This document shows positions 18,112-26,420 of a stretch of 64,000 nucleotides of DNA, piece after piece (positions within the stretch are counted from its first letter, which is position 1; each line of letters begins with the position of its first letter). The notes beneath the pieces were generated by a model. That model saw only the letters and a program-made list of their open reading frames with translations, was not told the DNA's origin and did no database searches. The position numbers were made by a program, and so were the translations under genes. The stretch lies in contig NZ_JAJEWI010000005.1 of assembly GCF_020687785.1 (NCBI RefSeq), positions 1 through 64,000 on the forward strand, given 5' to 3'. Origin of the DNA: Sphingopyxis yananensis (lineage in GTDB: Bacteria; Pseudomonadota; Alphaproteobacteria; Sphingomonadales; Sphingomonadaceae).

Positions 18112-18575
18112 CAGGCGGGGCGCACCGCCAAAATGGCGTCAATTTCCACCGCCGCGCCCAGCGGCAACACCGCCACGCCCACAGCGGCGCGGGCATGACG
18201 GCCCGCATCACCGAACAGCATTTCAAACAATTCCGACGCGCCATTGGCCACCTTGGCTTGGTCGGTGAAGTGCGGCGCGCTGTTCACAAAGCAGCCCAGC
18301 TTCACGACCTTTTCGACCCGCGAAAAATCACCATCCAGCGCGTTGCCAATTTGGGCCAGCAACATCAACGCACAGCGGCGCGCCGCGTCATAGCCGCCCG
18401 CAATATCGACATTCACGCCCAAACGGCCCGTCACCACCTGCCCATTGTCAAAGGGTAATTGGCCGCTGATATACAGCATTCCGCCATGCTCGACATAGGG
18501 TACATAAGCCGCGACAGGGGCCGCTGCGGCTGGCAGTTCCAGACCCAGTTCGGCAAGCTTCGCTTCGATCGACAT
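18111..18575 (-). CDS. RidA family protein (YjgF/YER057c/UK114)
   Basis: A 154-residue RidA-superfamily member. RidA enzymes hydrolyse reactive enamines and imines released by PLP enzymes; some subfamilies have other roles. The protein shows the core GGMLYISGQLPFDNG, the central RVEKVVKLGCFVNSAPHF and the C-terminal HARAAVGVAVLPLGAAVEIDAI. The Arg in HARAAVGV corresponds to the conserved RidA arginine that contacts the substrate carboxylate. It is longer than archetypal RidA (about 128), like the YjgH-type group. It lies 10 nt after the HAD hydrolase gene. Confidence 0.88.
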   Translation of the reverse strand: MSIEAKLAELGLELPAAAAPVAAYVPYVEHGGMLYISGQLPFDNGQVVTGRLGVNVDIAGGYDAARRCALMLLAQIGNALDGDFSRVEKVVKLGCFVNSAPHFTDQAKVANGASELFEMLFGDAGRHARAAVGVAVLPLGAAVEIDAILAVRPA

Positions 18576-18585
18576 ATTCTTTCCT

Positions 18586-19272
18586 TTAGGCAGGTTGCGG
18601 CGCTGGGGCCGGCTGATTGTCCTTCATACGGGCCAATATCCACTCGCACGCGGCTGTCCAGTCATCAATCCGTACATGGGCGGCGCGCGATGGCCGCACC
18701 TTGTCGGCGATCAAAGGTTCGCCTACCATATGCAAGCGCCACACATCCGGCGCTTCGTCCCGCACGCTGTGGTGGTGATTGGCCAAATCATCGACAAAGA
18801 CCGCCATCGATGGTTGATATTTTGCCATGATGTCGCGCACCGGCCCACCCTTGCCGCCACGGCTGCCAATCACGGGGGCGTCAATGCCAACGGCCGCCAA
18901 TTGACGCGCGCGGGCGGCTTGATGCTCTGGCCCAACATTGGTCAAAATGATGATATCCGCGACCTTGGATATTGCCTGTATCGCCTCTATCGCGCCGGAT
19001 ATCGGCAATTGGCGCGCCATTTCATGCGCGAAAAAGGCATCGAGCAAAGGCCAAACTTCGGCTGCTTCCAAGGGCGTGCCGCATTCTTTACGCTTCAAGG
19101 CGTTGGCAAAGCTGGTGTCCTCCATTTGGAACATCACACCATGGGCTTCGTCCACCCACTGGGCAAAAGGCACCACCATGTGCATCAACACTTCGTCACA
19201 ATCTGTGATCAGCAACGGCCTTGCTGCGCCCCTGTTCACCACATCCCTATTCGCTGTGTCCGTCATTGTCAT
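18586..19272 (-). CDS. HAD-family hydrolase of unknown substrate
   Basis: A 228-residue haloacid dehalogenase-like hydrolase. Motif I appears as ITDCDEVLMH (DxD nucleophile and acid), motif II as ILTNVG, a Lys in GSRGGKGG and motif III as VFVDDLANH. The substrate is unknown. ATG 19272 was chosen because it overlaps the DUF3572 stop as ATGA; ATG 19281 and 19266 are alternatives. ridA follows 10 nt downstream. The combination of a HAD phosphatase with RidA suggests small-metabolite repair or salvage, as inference only. Confidence 0.82.
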   Translation of the reverse strand: MTMTDTANRDVVNRGAARPLLITDCDEVLMHMVVPFAQWVDEAHGVMFQMEDTSFANALKRKECGTPLEAAEVWPLLDAFFAHEMARQLPISGAIEAIQAISKVADIIILTNVGPEHQAARARQLAAVGIDAPVIGSRGGKGGPVRDIMAKYQPSMAVFVDDLANHHHSVRDEAPDVWRLHMVGEPLIADKVRPSRAAHVRIDDWTAACEWILARMKDNQPAPAPQPA

Positions 19273-19544
19273 TCCGTCCATCCTTCCGCTTGCTCCAAAC
19301 GGCGCGCTGCCGCGCCAAAGCTTTGGGCGGAAATGCCCGTTGCATCGGCACAAGCGATTAAATCATCCTCATGCCCCGCCAAAAATTGCAATATAGCGCC
19401 CATCACCGCTGGTTCACCCAAGGATGCGCGTAGGGCATCGGGGGTTAAACCCGTCATACCCAGCAATCGTTCACGCCTTGGTTCATCGGACAATATCCAC
19501 GCCAGCGCCTGAAGCGCCAATATCTGGTCATCATCCCGCACCAA
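19269..19544 (-). CDS. DUF3572 family protein
   Basis: A 91-residue helical protein of unknown function, matching the alphaproteobacterial DUF3572 family from its opening LALQALAWILSD through GLTPDALRASLGEP and the C-terminal alpha-helical stretch. It has no signal peptide or membrane segment. It is the first gene of the operon that continues into the HAD, RidA and DUF482 genes, and it is divergent from divK across 86 nt. DUF3572 next to divK is an arrangement I recall from other sphingomonads. Confidence 0.87.
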   Translation of the reverse strand: MVRDDDQILALQALAWILSDEPRRERLLGMTGLTPDALRASLGEPAVMGAILQFLAGHEDDLIACADATGISAQSFGAAARRLEQAEGWTE

Positions 19545-19630
19545 CTGACATCCTTATTCCGTCAAACAATTGTATCCGGCCAAGGATTCGCCTAAACAGT
19601 GCGCGGACGCAAGCGGGGAAAGCCGAAATC

Positions 19631-19993
19631 ATGGACAAGGCCATTTTGGTCGTTGAGGATAATGAGCTGAACTTGCGCTTGTTCTGCGACTTGCTGAACG
19701 CGCCTGGTTTTCAGGCCCACCCCGTCCGCGATGGTCGGGATGCGGTTGATATCGCCCGTAAAGTTAGCCCCGCGTTAATCATCATGGATATTCAGTTGCC
19801 GCATGTCAGCGGCCTTGATTTGATCCGCGAACTAAAAATGGACCATGGTCTGCGGTCCGTTCCGATCATGGCGGTAACCGCTTATGCAGGCAAAGGCGAC
19901 GAAGAACAAATCCGCGCCGCTGGCGCAGAAGCCTATGTCTCGAAACCGATATCGGTCATCAAATTCATCGAAACCGTCGGCAAATTCGCCTGA
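19631..19993 (+). CDS. divK: Single-domain response regulator, DivK-like
   Basis: A 120-residue receiver domain without output domain. Acidic residues are in VVEDNE, the phosphoacceptor Asp in IIMDIQLP (about residue 53), the Thr in MAVTAYA and the Lys in YVSKPI. DivK in Caulobacter relays between the PleC/DivJ kinases and CckA-CtrA to control polarity and cell cycle. ATG 19631 yields the normal DivK length; the longer open frame upstream overlaps the divergent DUF3572 gene. pleD, which often follows divK, is absent here. Confidence 0.9.
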   Translation: MDKAILVVEDNELNLRLFCDLLNAPGFQAHPVRDGRDAVDIARKVSPALIIMDIQLPHVSGLDLIRELKMDHGLRSVPIMAVTAYAGKGDEEQIRAAGAEAYVSKPISVIKFIETVGKFA

Positions 19994-20077
19994 CCCAAGA
20001 GTTGTGATGTAGGCGCCCGCGTCGGCATCATTCACCAATTCATGCTCGGCGATATGTTCGAACCGCACAAAGCAAAA

Positions 20078-20098
20078 GGGCGGCCCATTGGACCGCCC
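20078..20098 (-). terminator. Probable terminator of rpmG
   Basis: On the minus strand the stem GGGCGG/CCGCCC closes a 9-nt loop and is followed by TTTTGCTTT. It lies about 80 nt past the rpmG stop. It can also pair on the plus strand downstream of divK, where the T run is poorer. Confidence 0.65.
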
Positions 20099-20109
20099 CG
20101 ATATTTCAG

Positions 20110-20170
20110 ATGACCCGTGGGTCATTCCAAAATTAAGCCATTTCAAACCACATGAATTTTCATCATGTGG
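20110..20170. other. Palindrome and hairpin between divK and rpmG
   Basis: A 16-bp perfect palindrome ATGACCC-GT-GGGTCAT spans 20110-20125. A separate stem-loop CCACATGA/TCATGTGG (20148-20155 and 20163-20170) with a 7-nt loop starts 8 nt beyond the rpmG stop. Together with the terminator at 20078-20098 the convergent gap holds three consecutive structures. The hairpins may shape the rpmG 3' end; a protein-binding role for the palindrome is only possible. Confidence 0.5.
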
Positions 20171-20177
20171 GAAGGGA

Positions 20178-20345
20178 TCACTTGATCTTGGCTTCTTTGA
20201 ATTCAACATGCTTGCGCACGACGGGGTCGTATTTGCGCTGCAGCATCTTTTCCGTCATCGTGCGTGGGTTCTTCTTGGTGACGTAGAAAAAGCCCGTGTC
20301 AGCGGTGCTCACCAGCTTGATCTTGACGGTTGTCGGCTTGGCCAT
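20178..20345 (-). CDS. rpmG: 50S ribosomal protein bL33
   Basis: A 55-residue protein, [20 protein letters not shown] at the N-terminus, then [14 protein letters not shown] and [21 protein letters not shown]. This is the cysteine-free bL33 typical of alphaproteobacteria, a large-subunit protein near the E site. It is monocistronic, convergent with divK. Its start has no competing upstream ATG. Confidence 0.96.
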   Translation of the reverse strand: MAKPTTVKIKLVSTADTGFFYVTKKNPRTMTEKMLQRKYDPVVRKHVEFKEAKIK

Positions 20346-20629
20346 GGCCCTGTTCCTCGAAAAATCTGCACATCTGCTAGGCTATCCAGCAAATGCGGCG
20401 GGACTGGTGGCCCCGGCGGTTTGTGAAAATAAATATAGGGCAGCGCGTGATGCGCACGGCCCTATTCAATCGGCGGTCATCTGGCGGGATTCGCACATTA
20501 TGTCAAGGGCAAGCCAGCCGGTCGCGGTGCATTTCCATGAAAATAGCATGAAATGCTGCAAAATCCCGTCCAGCCACCCCAGACATCGCCCCAACTAGGC
20601 CCCAAATGGATTCCAAATGGGGCCAAGAA

Positions 20630-21940
20630 TCAGCGATGAGCCAAGCGCTGGGCGACCTGATCCTTGTCGATCAGTGGCAATAATTCCCCCATATCCGGCC
20701 CATGGTCCAGCCCCGTCACGGCGCGGCGCAGCGGCAGAAACAGCGCGCGGCCCTTGGCCCCGCTGGCGTCCTTGGCGGCGCTGGTCAGGCTTTTCCAAGC
20801 CTGATAGTCCCATTCCACCGACGCAATCGCCGCCGCCGCCGCATCCAATACCGCAAGCGACTCAGACTCTGGTGCGGGCGGCGTAAACGGACCTTCAAAA
20901 ATTGGGGTCCAATCTGCCGCTTCGGACAAAGCGTTCAAATTCGGGCGAATCGCATTCCAACGCGCTTCGGTAATGCTGGCGGGCAAACGGTCGGCCACAT
21001 CGGCATAGCTGCGCTGGTGCAATATTTTTTGGTTGACCAATTCCAGCTCCGCTTCGTCAAAGCGGGCGGGTGCACGGCCAAAGCGGGCAAAGTCGATGGT
21101 CGCCACCAAAGCTTCTACGTCCGTCGACGGCTCCACCGGATCGCTGGTGCCCAAACGCGCCAGCAGCGACACAATCGCCATCGGTTCAATACCAGATTCG
21201 CGCAGCGCGCCCATGCCCAGCGAACCCAGACGCTTGGACAGCTTGCCTTCGGTGCCAACCAGCAGCGCCTCATGCGCGAATTGCGGCGGAACCGCACCCA
21301 AGGCTTCAAACATTTGCGCCTGCGCTGCGGTATTCGACACATGGTCTTCGCCGCGCACCACATGGGTGATGCCCATATCAATATCGTCGATCACCGATGG
21401 CAACAGATACAGCCAGCTGCCATCTGCACGGCGGATCACAGGGTCCGACATCGTCTTGGGGTCAAAGCTTTGGTCACCGCGCACCATGTCGGTCCATGTG
21501 ATCGGCGCATCATAGCTCAGCTTGAATCGCCAGTGCGGGGCAACGCCTCCGGGCACCGGAGCATCGGGGTCTTTGCGTTCATAAATCGGCGGCAAACCAC
21601 GCGATGCCAGCACCTTGCGGCGAATATCCAATTCTTCGGGCGTTTCATAGCAGGGGTAAACCCGTCCGGCCGCCTTCAGCTTTTCAAATTCACGTTCATA
21701 CAGGTCGAAACGGGCCGACTGTCGTTCTTCGCCATCATAGTTCAGGCCCAACCACGCCAGATCGGCGCGAATAGAGGTCACATGTTCCTCTTTGCTGCGC
21801 TCCAAATCCGTATCGTCGATACGCAGCAGGAAACGCCCGCCATGCTTTCGAGCCCACATCCAATTGTGCAGGGCGGTGCGAACATTACCGACATGCAGGG
21901 TGCCGGTGGGCGAAGGAGCAAAACGTGTTACGACTGTCAT
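20630..21940 (-). CDS. gltX: Glutamyl-tRNA synthetase
   Basis: Class I aminoacyl-tRNA synthetase that charges tRNA-Glu, and in many alphaproteobacteria also tRNA-Gln or one of these in a two-enzyme arrangement. The 436-residue protein has the HIGH-type motif PSPTGTLHVGNVRTALHNW at the N-terminus and the KMSKS-type motif as GKLSKRLGSLG near residue 240. It is shorter than the roughly 470-residue canonical enzyme, in line with the short alphaproteobacterial paralogue. ATG 21940 is chosen because MTVVTRFAPSPTG is the normal start. It is divergent from the TonB-dependent receptor gene. Confidence 0.95.
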   Translation of the reverse strand: MTVVTRFAPSPTGTLHVGNVRTALHNWMWARKHGGRFLLRIDDTDLERSKEEHVTSIRADLAWLGLNYDGEERQSARFDLYEREFEKLKAAGRVYPCYETPEELDIRRKVLASRGLPPIYERKDPDAPVPGGVAPHWRFKLSYDAPITWTDMVRGDQSFDPKTMSDPVIRRADGSWLYLLPSVIDDIDMGITHVVRGEDHVSNTAAQAQMFEALGAVPPQFAHEALLVGTEGKLSKRLGSLGMGALRESGIEPMAIVSLLARLGTSDPVEPSTDVEALVATIDFARFGRAPARFDEAELELVNQKILHQRSYADVADRLPASITEARWNAIRPNLNALSEAADWTPIFEGPFTPPAPESESLAVLDAAAAAIASVEWDYQAWKSLTSAAKDASGAKGRALFLPLRRAVTGLDHGPDMGELLPLIDKDQVAQRLAHR

Positions 21941-22104
21941 ATCTGCGCCTATAAACTTTTTTCCGATAAAGGCGAGTGGTGCATTGTGCATCTTAAGCGC
22001 CGCCCTGCATGCGCCACAGCACCAAAGGCGACCTCTGGCTCGGGGTGCTAAAAATATCACAGCATCCAGCAAAAGAATTTACTGCTGCCGTTCCGGCGAT
22101 ACTT

Positions 22105-22122
22105 TTGTCACCGGCCCGTCAT
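22105..22122 (+). promoter_or_regulatory. Putative PhoB box upstream of the receptor-phoD operon
   Basis: Two heptamers, TTGTCAC (22105-22111) and CCGTCAT (22116-22122), lie in direct orientation with a 4-nt spacer. The PhoB half-site consensus is CTGTCAT with the same 11-bp period; the matches are 5/7 and 6/7. A -10-like CATAAG follows at 22131-22136, about where it is expected when a Pho box replaces the -35 element. The downstream operon encodes a phosphatase, which supports the call. No binding data exist. Confidence 0.55.
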
Positions 22123-22165
22123 TCTTGCTTCATAAGGAAGCCATGATTTGACAGGGGACAATATC

Positions 22166-24712
22166 ATGACATTCCGCACAGTCGCGCTGGCAACGGCCAG
22201 CTTTTCGGCCATGATCGCTGTTCAAGCCCAAGCGCAGAACGCATCAGCCCAAACGGACAACACACAAAACGACATCATCGTCACGGCGCAGTTGCGCGAG
22301 CAAGACGCGATTGAGGTTCCGATCACGCTAACCACGCTCAGCAGCGAAGAATTGGAACGCTTTGGCCTGAATGAGTTGGACAAATTGTCGCGCTTTGTGC
22401 CGGGCTTTGTCGTGCAGAACCAATCGCCCAACAATCCCGGCTTTGTCATGCGCGGGATTACGTCCGACAGCGGAACGGCCACCGCCGAACCGCGTGTCTC
22501 TGTCTATCAAGACGGCATTTCCATTTCCAAATCACGCGGCAGCTATGTCGAATTATTCGATATGGAACGGGTGGAAATTGCCAAGGGCCCGCAATCGACC
22601 CTTTATGGTCGCGGCGCATTGATCGGCGCGGTCAATCTGATTCAGAATAAGGCCAACCCCAATAAGCGCGAAGGGGCAGCGTCTTTTTCCTATGGCAATT
22701 ATAACGCCATCACCAGCGAAGCGATGGTCAACCTGCCAATTGGCGAGGCCAGCGCCATTCGTGTGGCGGGGCGGCTGCGCACCCGCGATGGCTATACCGA
22801 AAATCTGCTGGGCGGCGAAGATTTCAACTCGGCGGACACCCGTGCCATTCGCGGGGCCTTTCATACCGAAACAGGCGGCCTGACCTTTGACCTGATCGGC
22901 AATTATCAAAAGGACCGTCCTGCTGGCACAGCATTTAAGTCCATCGCCTTCACCCCCACCGACCCCGTCACTGGCGCCGTGGTGGGAACGCGGGGCCGCA
23001 ACAGCGGGGCCGCCCTGTCGACGGGCGCGCGCTTCGAAGATGACAAGGCCCTTGGCCTCAACCGCAAGGTCTGGGGCGTTACCGGCCTAGCAAAATGGGA
23101 ATTGAATGATCGGGTCGCGCTGACATCCAACACCGCCTATCGCAAATTTAACGCGCTGGAAATTTTCGACGCAGACGGCATCTCGCTGCCGCTGCTCAGC
23201 GCCGCCGAAGACGCCCGCGGCAAGCAATTCACCCAAGAATTGCGCCTGTCCTATTCCGATGGTCCGATTAACGCCTTTGTCGGTGCCAGCTATTTTTATG
23301 AAAATGGATCGCAGCGCACGCCATCGCAATTTGACGAACGCATGGCTTTGGCACGCTTTGCAGGGGCGTTGCATGGCGGCGGCCTCATCCCCGGCCGTCC
23401 CGCAACCGACCCTGCACCTGCCGCCTTTTTCGACAATAGCGCCTTCACCGCCGCCCTGTTGCAAGGCGTGGCTGGCAGCTATGGCTATGCTCTGGATCCC
23501 GTCGTCGCCAATGGCATCGCGGCCAATTTGAAATCCAGCCATTTGGAAACCGCCACCAACGCGTCGCGCACCCGCGCCTATGACATTTTTGGCGATATTA
23601 GCATTGCCTTGTCCGATCAGTTCGAAATCGGTGCCGGCCTGCGTTACACCCATGACGACAAGCGCACGCGCTATTCGTCGCAAAGCTTAAATGGTCGTTC
23701 GATCTTGGGCGGATTTTTGGGGGCAATGGGCTTAGCCTCGCCGCAGCGCGAGCAATTGCTGGGCGGCCTTGCCGTCCCCGGTGCGGCCAACATTCCGCCA
23801 TCGCTGGCCTATCCCGTGCCGATCTTCGGTCTGGCCCAGCAACCCACCAACAATAATGGCGATGTGGACGAAGCGGAACTGAGCAGCGGCGGCTTTAGCT
23901 GGCGTTTGACCGCCCGTTATATGCCCAGCGACGACAGCAGCATCTATGCCACTTACTCACGCGGCCGCCGTCCCGAACTATTGTCGGTGCGCGGGCCGGC
24001 TGTTCCCTTTGGCGACAGCATCTTCGCCGTGCTGCCCGCTGAAACAGTCGACAGCTATGAAATTGGGGCCAAGACCGCCTTTGCCAATCGCACCATCTTT
24101 GTGGACGGCGCGATTTTCTATTATCAATATGATAATTTCCAAACCGTCATTCAGGACGGCACGCAATTTATCACGACCAATGCGGGCAAAGCGTCCAGCT
24201 ATGGCTTTGAGGGACAGGTTCGCTGGGTGCCCAGCGATATGTTCAGCCTGTTCGCGACCTATGGCTATAATCATGGGCGGTTCAAAACGGGTGTGCGCGA
24301 TGGCAATCACTTCCGCCTGAATCCGGACCATAGCGCCGCTATTGGGGCCATATTGTCCGTGCCCGCTGGCAAGGGCCGATTCAGCTTCTCACCCAGCTTG
24401 TCGGTGCAATCGAAAATCTTCTTTGACGATGACAATGATCGCAGCGACTTGCAGCAACCACCAGCCGCTTTGGTCGCCGACAATATCGTCGACGAACTGC
24501 AATCGGGCTATGCCTTGCTGAACGCCCGCTTGGGCTATGAAGACGCGGACGGCCAATGGCGCGTCGAATTTTTTGCCGACAATATATTGAACAAAAAATA
24601 TATTATGGATGCCGGCAATACGGGTGACGGCATTGGCATGCCCACCTTCATCGCGGGCACACCGCGCCTTTATGGTGTGTCGGCCAGCTTCCGCTTTGGC
24701 GGCGCACGATGA
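22166..24712 (+). CDS. TonB-dependent outer-membrane receptor
   Basis: An 848-residue outer-membrane beta-barrel transporter energised by TonB-ExbBD. A signal peptide (cleavage likely after AQAQA) is followed by a TonB-box-like DIIVTAQ, the plug domain (about residues 45-170, including VEIAKGPQSTLYGRGA) and a long barrel. ATG 22166 is preferred over the TTG 18 nt upstream because AGGGGA sits 8 nt before it. The stop overlaps the phoD start as ATGA, and a putative PhoB box lies upstream. An organophosphate or other phosphorus compound is therefore a plausible substrate, by inference. Confidence 0.93.
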   Translation: MTFRTVALATASFSAMIAVQAQAQNASAQTDNTQNDIIVTAQLREQDAIEVPITLTTLSSEELERFGLNELDKLSRFVPGFVVQNQSPNNPGFVMRGITSDSGTATAEPRVSVYQDGISISKSRGSYVELFDMERVEIAKGPQSTLYGRGALIGAVNLIQNKANPNKREGAASFSYGNYNAITSEAMVNLPIGEASAIRVAGRLRTRDGYTENLLGGEDFNSADTRAIRGAFHTETGGLTFDLIGNYQKDRPAGTAFKSIAFTPTDPVTGAVVGTRGRNSGAALSTGARFEDDKALGLNRKVWGVTGLAKWELNDRVALTSNTAYRKFNALEIFDADGISLPLLSAAEDARGKQFTQELRLSYSDGPINAFVGASYFYENGSQRTPSQFDERMALARFAGALHGGGLIPGRPATDPAPAAFFDNSAFTAALLQGVAGSYGYALDPVVANGIAANLKSSHLETATNASRTRAYDIFGDISIALSDQFEIGAGLRYTHDDKRTRYSSQSLNGRSILGGFLGAMGLASPQREQLLGGLAVPGAANIPPSLAYPVPIFGLAQQPTNNNGDVDEAELSSGGFSWRLTARYMPSDDSSIYATYSRGRRPELLSVRGPAVPFGDSIFAVLPAETVDSYEIGAKTAFANRTIFVDGAIFYYQYDNFQTVIQDGTQFITTNAGKASSYGFEGQVRWVPSDMFSLFATYGYNHGRFKTGVRDGNHFRLNPDHSAAIGAILSVPAGKGRFSFSPSLSVQSKIFFDDDNDRSDLQQPPAALVADNIVDELQSGYALLNARLGYEDADGQWRVEFFADNILNKKYIMDAGNTGDGIGMPTFIAGTPRLYGVSASFRFGGAR

Positions 24713-26358
24713 CCGTCAATCGGCGGGCTGCGCTGGGGCTAATCGGCTCTGGCGCGGTATTGCCATCGGTCATCGCCCACGCTGCTCCCACCAAAGGGGC
24801 GCAATTCCTGCATGGGGTGGCCAGCGGCGACCCCAGCGCACAGGGTGCAATTTTGTGGACACGGGTCACGCCCGCCAACCCGCAGCATAGCGCCGCCATC
24901 CCCCTGCGTTGGCATGTCGCAGAAAGCGCGCAGGGCAGACCAGTGGAAAGCGGCGATGCCGAGGCGCGCCCTGCCCGCGATTTCACCGTCAAGGTGGAAC
25001 CAAGGCGTCTGCGGGCAGGCCGCGACTATCATTATTGGTTTGAACTGGCCGATGGCACCCGTTCCCCCACCGGACGTTTCCGCACTTTGCCGCGCGGTAA
25101 AACCAGCGATGCGGTGCTGGCCGTCGCGTCCTGCCAATTATATTGTGGCGGATTTTTCAACGCTTGGGACCATATCGCCACGCTAGACCGTGTGGATGCC
25201 GTCATTCACTTGGGCGACTATATTTATGAATATGGCGCCGATGGTTATGGCGGCGACATTGGCGCGAAATTGGGACGGGTCGTGGAGCCGACCCATGAAA
25301 TCGTCACCTTAGCCGATTATCGCACCCGCCACGCGCAATATAAGCGCGACTCAATGCTGCAAGCCGCCCATGCCCGCGCGGCCTTCATTTGCGTGTGGGA
25401 CGATCATGAAACCGCCAATGACGCATGGCTGCATGGCGCGGAAAATCACCAAAGCGAAACAGAGGGCAGCTGGGCCGACCGCAAAGCCGCCGCCATGCAG
25501 GCCTATTTTGAATGGATGCCCATTCGCGATGGTCACCCCGACCATCCATGGGACAGCATCAATCGCCATTTCAACTTTGGCGACTTGGCCACGCTGGCGA
25601 TGGTCGAAACACGGCTGCTGGCGCGCAGCGAGTCGGCTGGCTTCAAAGGCGATGCACCAGTTGGTGAACAAATCCCCACGGTGCTGGCCACCCGCAACGA
25701 CCCGCAACGCGAATTGCTGGGGCCACAGCAGCAACGATGGTTGGAACAGATTCTTACCCAATCCACTGCCTCTGGCACGCCGTGGCAAGTGATTGGCAAT
25801 CAAATCGTCATGGCCCGCGTCAACGGCCCCGATTTGGTAAAATTATTGGGCGCAGAAAAAGCCGCTGCCGCGCTGGCCGCTGTTCCCGAAACTTTCCGCG
25901 ATATTGTGGCCGATACACAGGCCGGATATCGGGCGGGCCTGCCCTTTAATCTGGATGCGTGGGACGGATATCCCGCCGCCCGTGAACGGCTTTACGCCGC
26001 CTTTGCCCGTGCGAAATCGGTGCCCTTGGTGCTGGCGGGCGACAGCCATGCATTTTGGGCGAACAACCTCAGCAATGAGGCCGGCGATTATGTTGGCATG
26101 GAATTGGCCACATCGGCGATCACCAGCCCATCGATTGGCGATGCGCTGGGCGATTTACCCATTGATCAAATGCTCATCGCATCTAGCAAAGATGTGAAAT
26201 TCTGCGACCAGAGGGCCAAAGGCTATATTTTGTTGACTCTGTCGCCCACCAAAGCGGTGGCGGATTTCATGGCGATGTCGACCATTTATTCCCCCGACTA
26301 TCAGGCCCGCAGCATCAAACGCGTGGAAATTCAGGCGGGCGACAAGCAACTGGCCTGA
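24709..26358 (+). CDS. phoD: PhoD-family alkaline phosphatase, Tat-exported
   Basis: A 549-residue PhoD-type phosphatase/phosphodiesterase that releases phosphate from organic esters in the periplasm or outside. The N-terminus NRRAALGLIGSGAVLPSVIAH is a twin-arginine signal ending near AHA. Family blocks visible are HGVASGDPSAQGAILWTR, VASCQLY, VIHLGDYIYEYG, CVWDDHETANDAW, IGNQIVM and LAGDSHAFW, covering the metal ligands. It overlaps the receptor gene by 4 nt. The pair fits a system in which the receptor brings in a phosphate ester or a product used with PhoD. Confidence 0.94.
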   Translation: MTVNRRAALGLIGSGAVLPSVIAHAAPTKGAQFLHGVASGDPSAQGAILWTRVTPANPQHSAAIPLRWHVAESAQGRPVESGDAEARPARDFTVKVEPRRLRAGRDYHYWFELADGTRSPTGRFRTLPRGKTSDAVLAVASCQLYCGGFFNAWDHIATLDRVDAVIHLGDYIYEYGADGYGGDIGAKLGRVVEPTHEIVTLADYRTRHAQYKRDSMLQAAHARAAFICVWDDHETANDAWLHGAENHQSETEGSWADRKAAAMQAYFEWMPIRDGHPDHPWDSINRHFNFGDLATLAMVETRLLARSESAGFKGDAPVGEQIPTVLATRNDPQRELLGPQQQRWLEQILTQSTASGTPWQVIGNQIVMARVNGPDLVKLLGAEKAAAALAAVPETFRDIVADTQAGYRAGLPFNLDAWDGYPAARERLYAAFARAKSVPLVLAGDSHAFWANNLSNEAGDYVGMELATSAITSPSIGDALGDLPIDQMLIASSKDVKFCDQRAKGYILLTLSPTKAVADFMAMSTIYSPDYQARSIKRVEIQAGDKQLA

Positions 26359-26362
26359 ACAA

Positions 26363-26398
26363 AAAAGCCCTGCACCGTTCCAGTCGGGCAGGGCTTTT
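26363..26398. terminator. Bidirectional terminator between phoD and nadE
   Basis: An 11-bp stem AAAAGCCCTGC/GCAGGGCTTTT closes a 14-nt loop just 4 nt after the phoD stop. A and T runs flank both sides, so it can end phoD and the convergent nadE. Confidence 0.85.
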
Positions 26399-26420
26399 GA
26401 CTTTGTGCAATGGGCGCGGC

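Noticed and set aside
20480..20510. Fragment GCGGGATTCGCAC resembling a tRNA T arm
   Set aside because: No matching acceptor, D or anticodon arms could be formed around it.
20599..20625. GGCCCCA/TGGGGCC inverted repeat beside the gltX stop, considered as terminator
   Set aside because: The interior does not pair, it contains instead a direct repeat CCAAATGG, and no T run follows on the minus strand; evidence too weak for a call.
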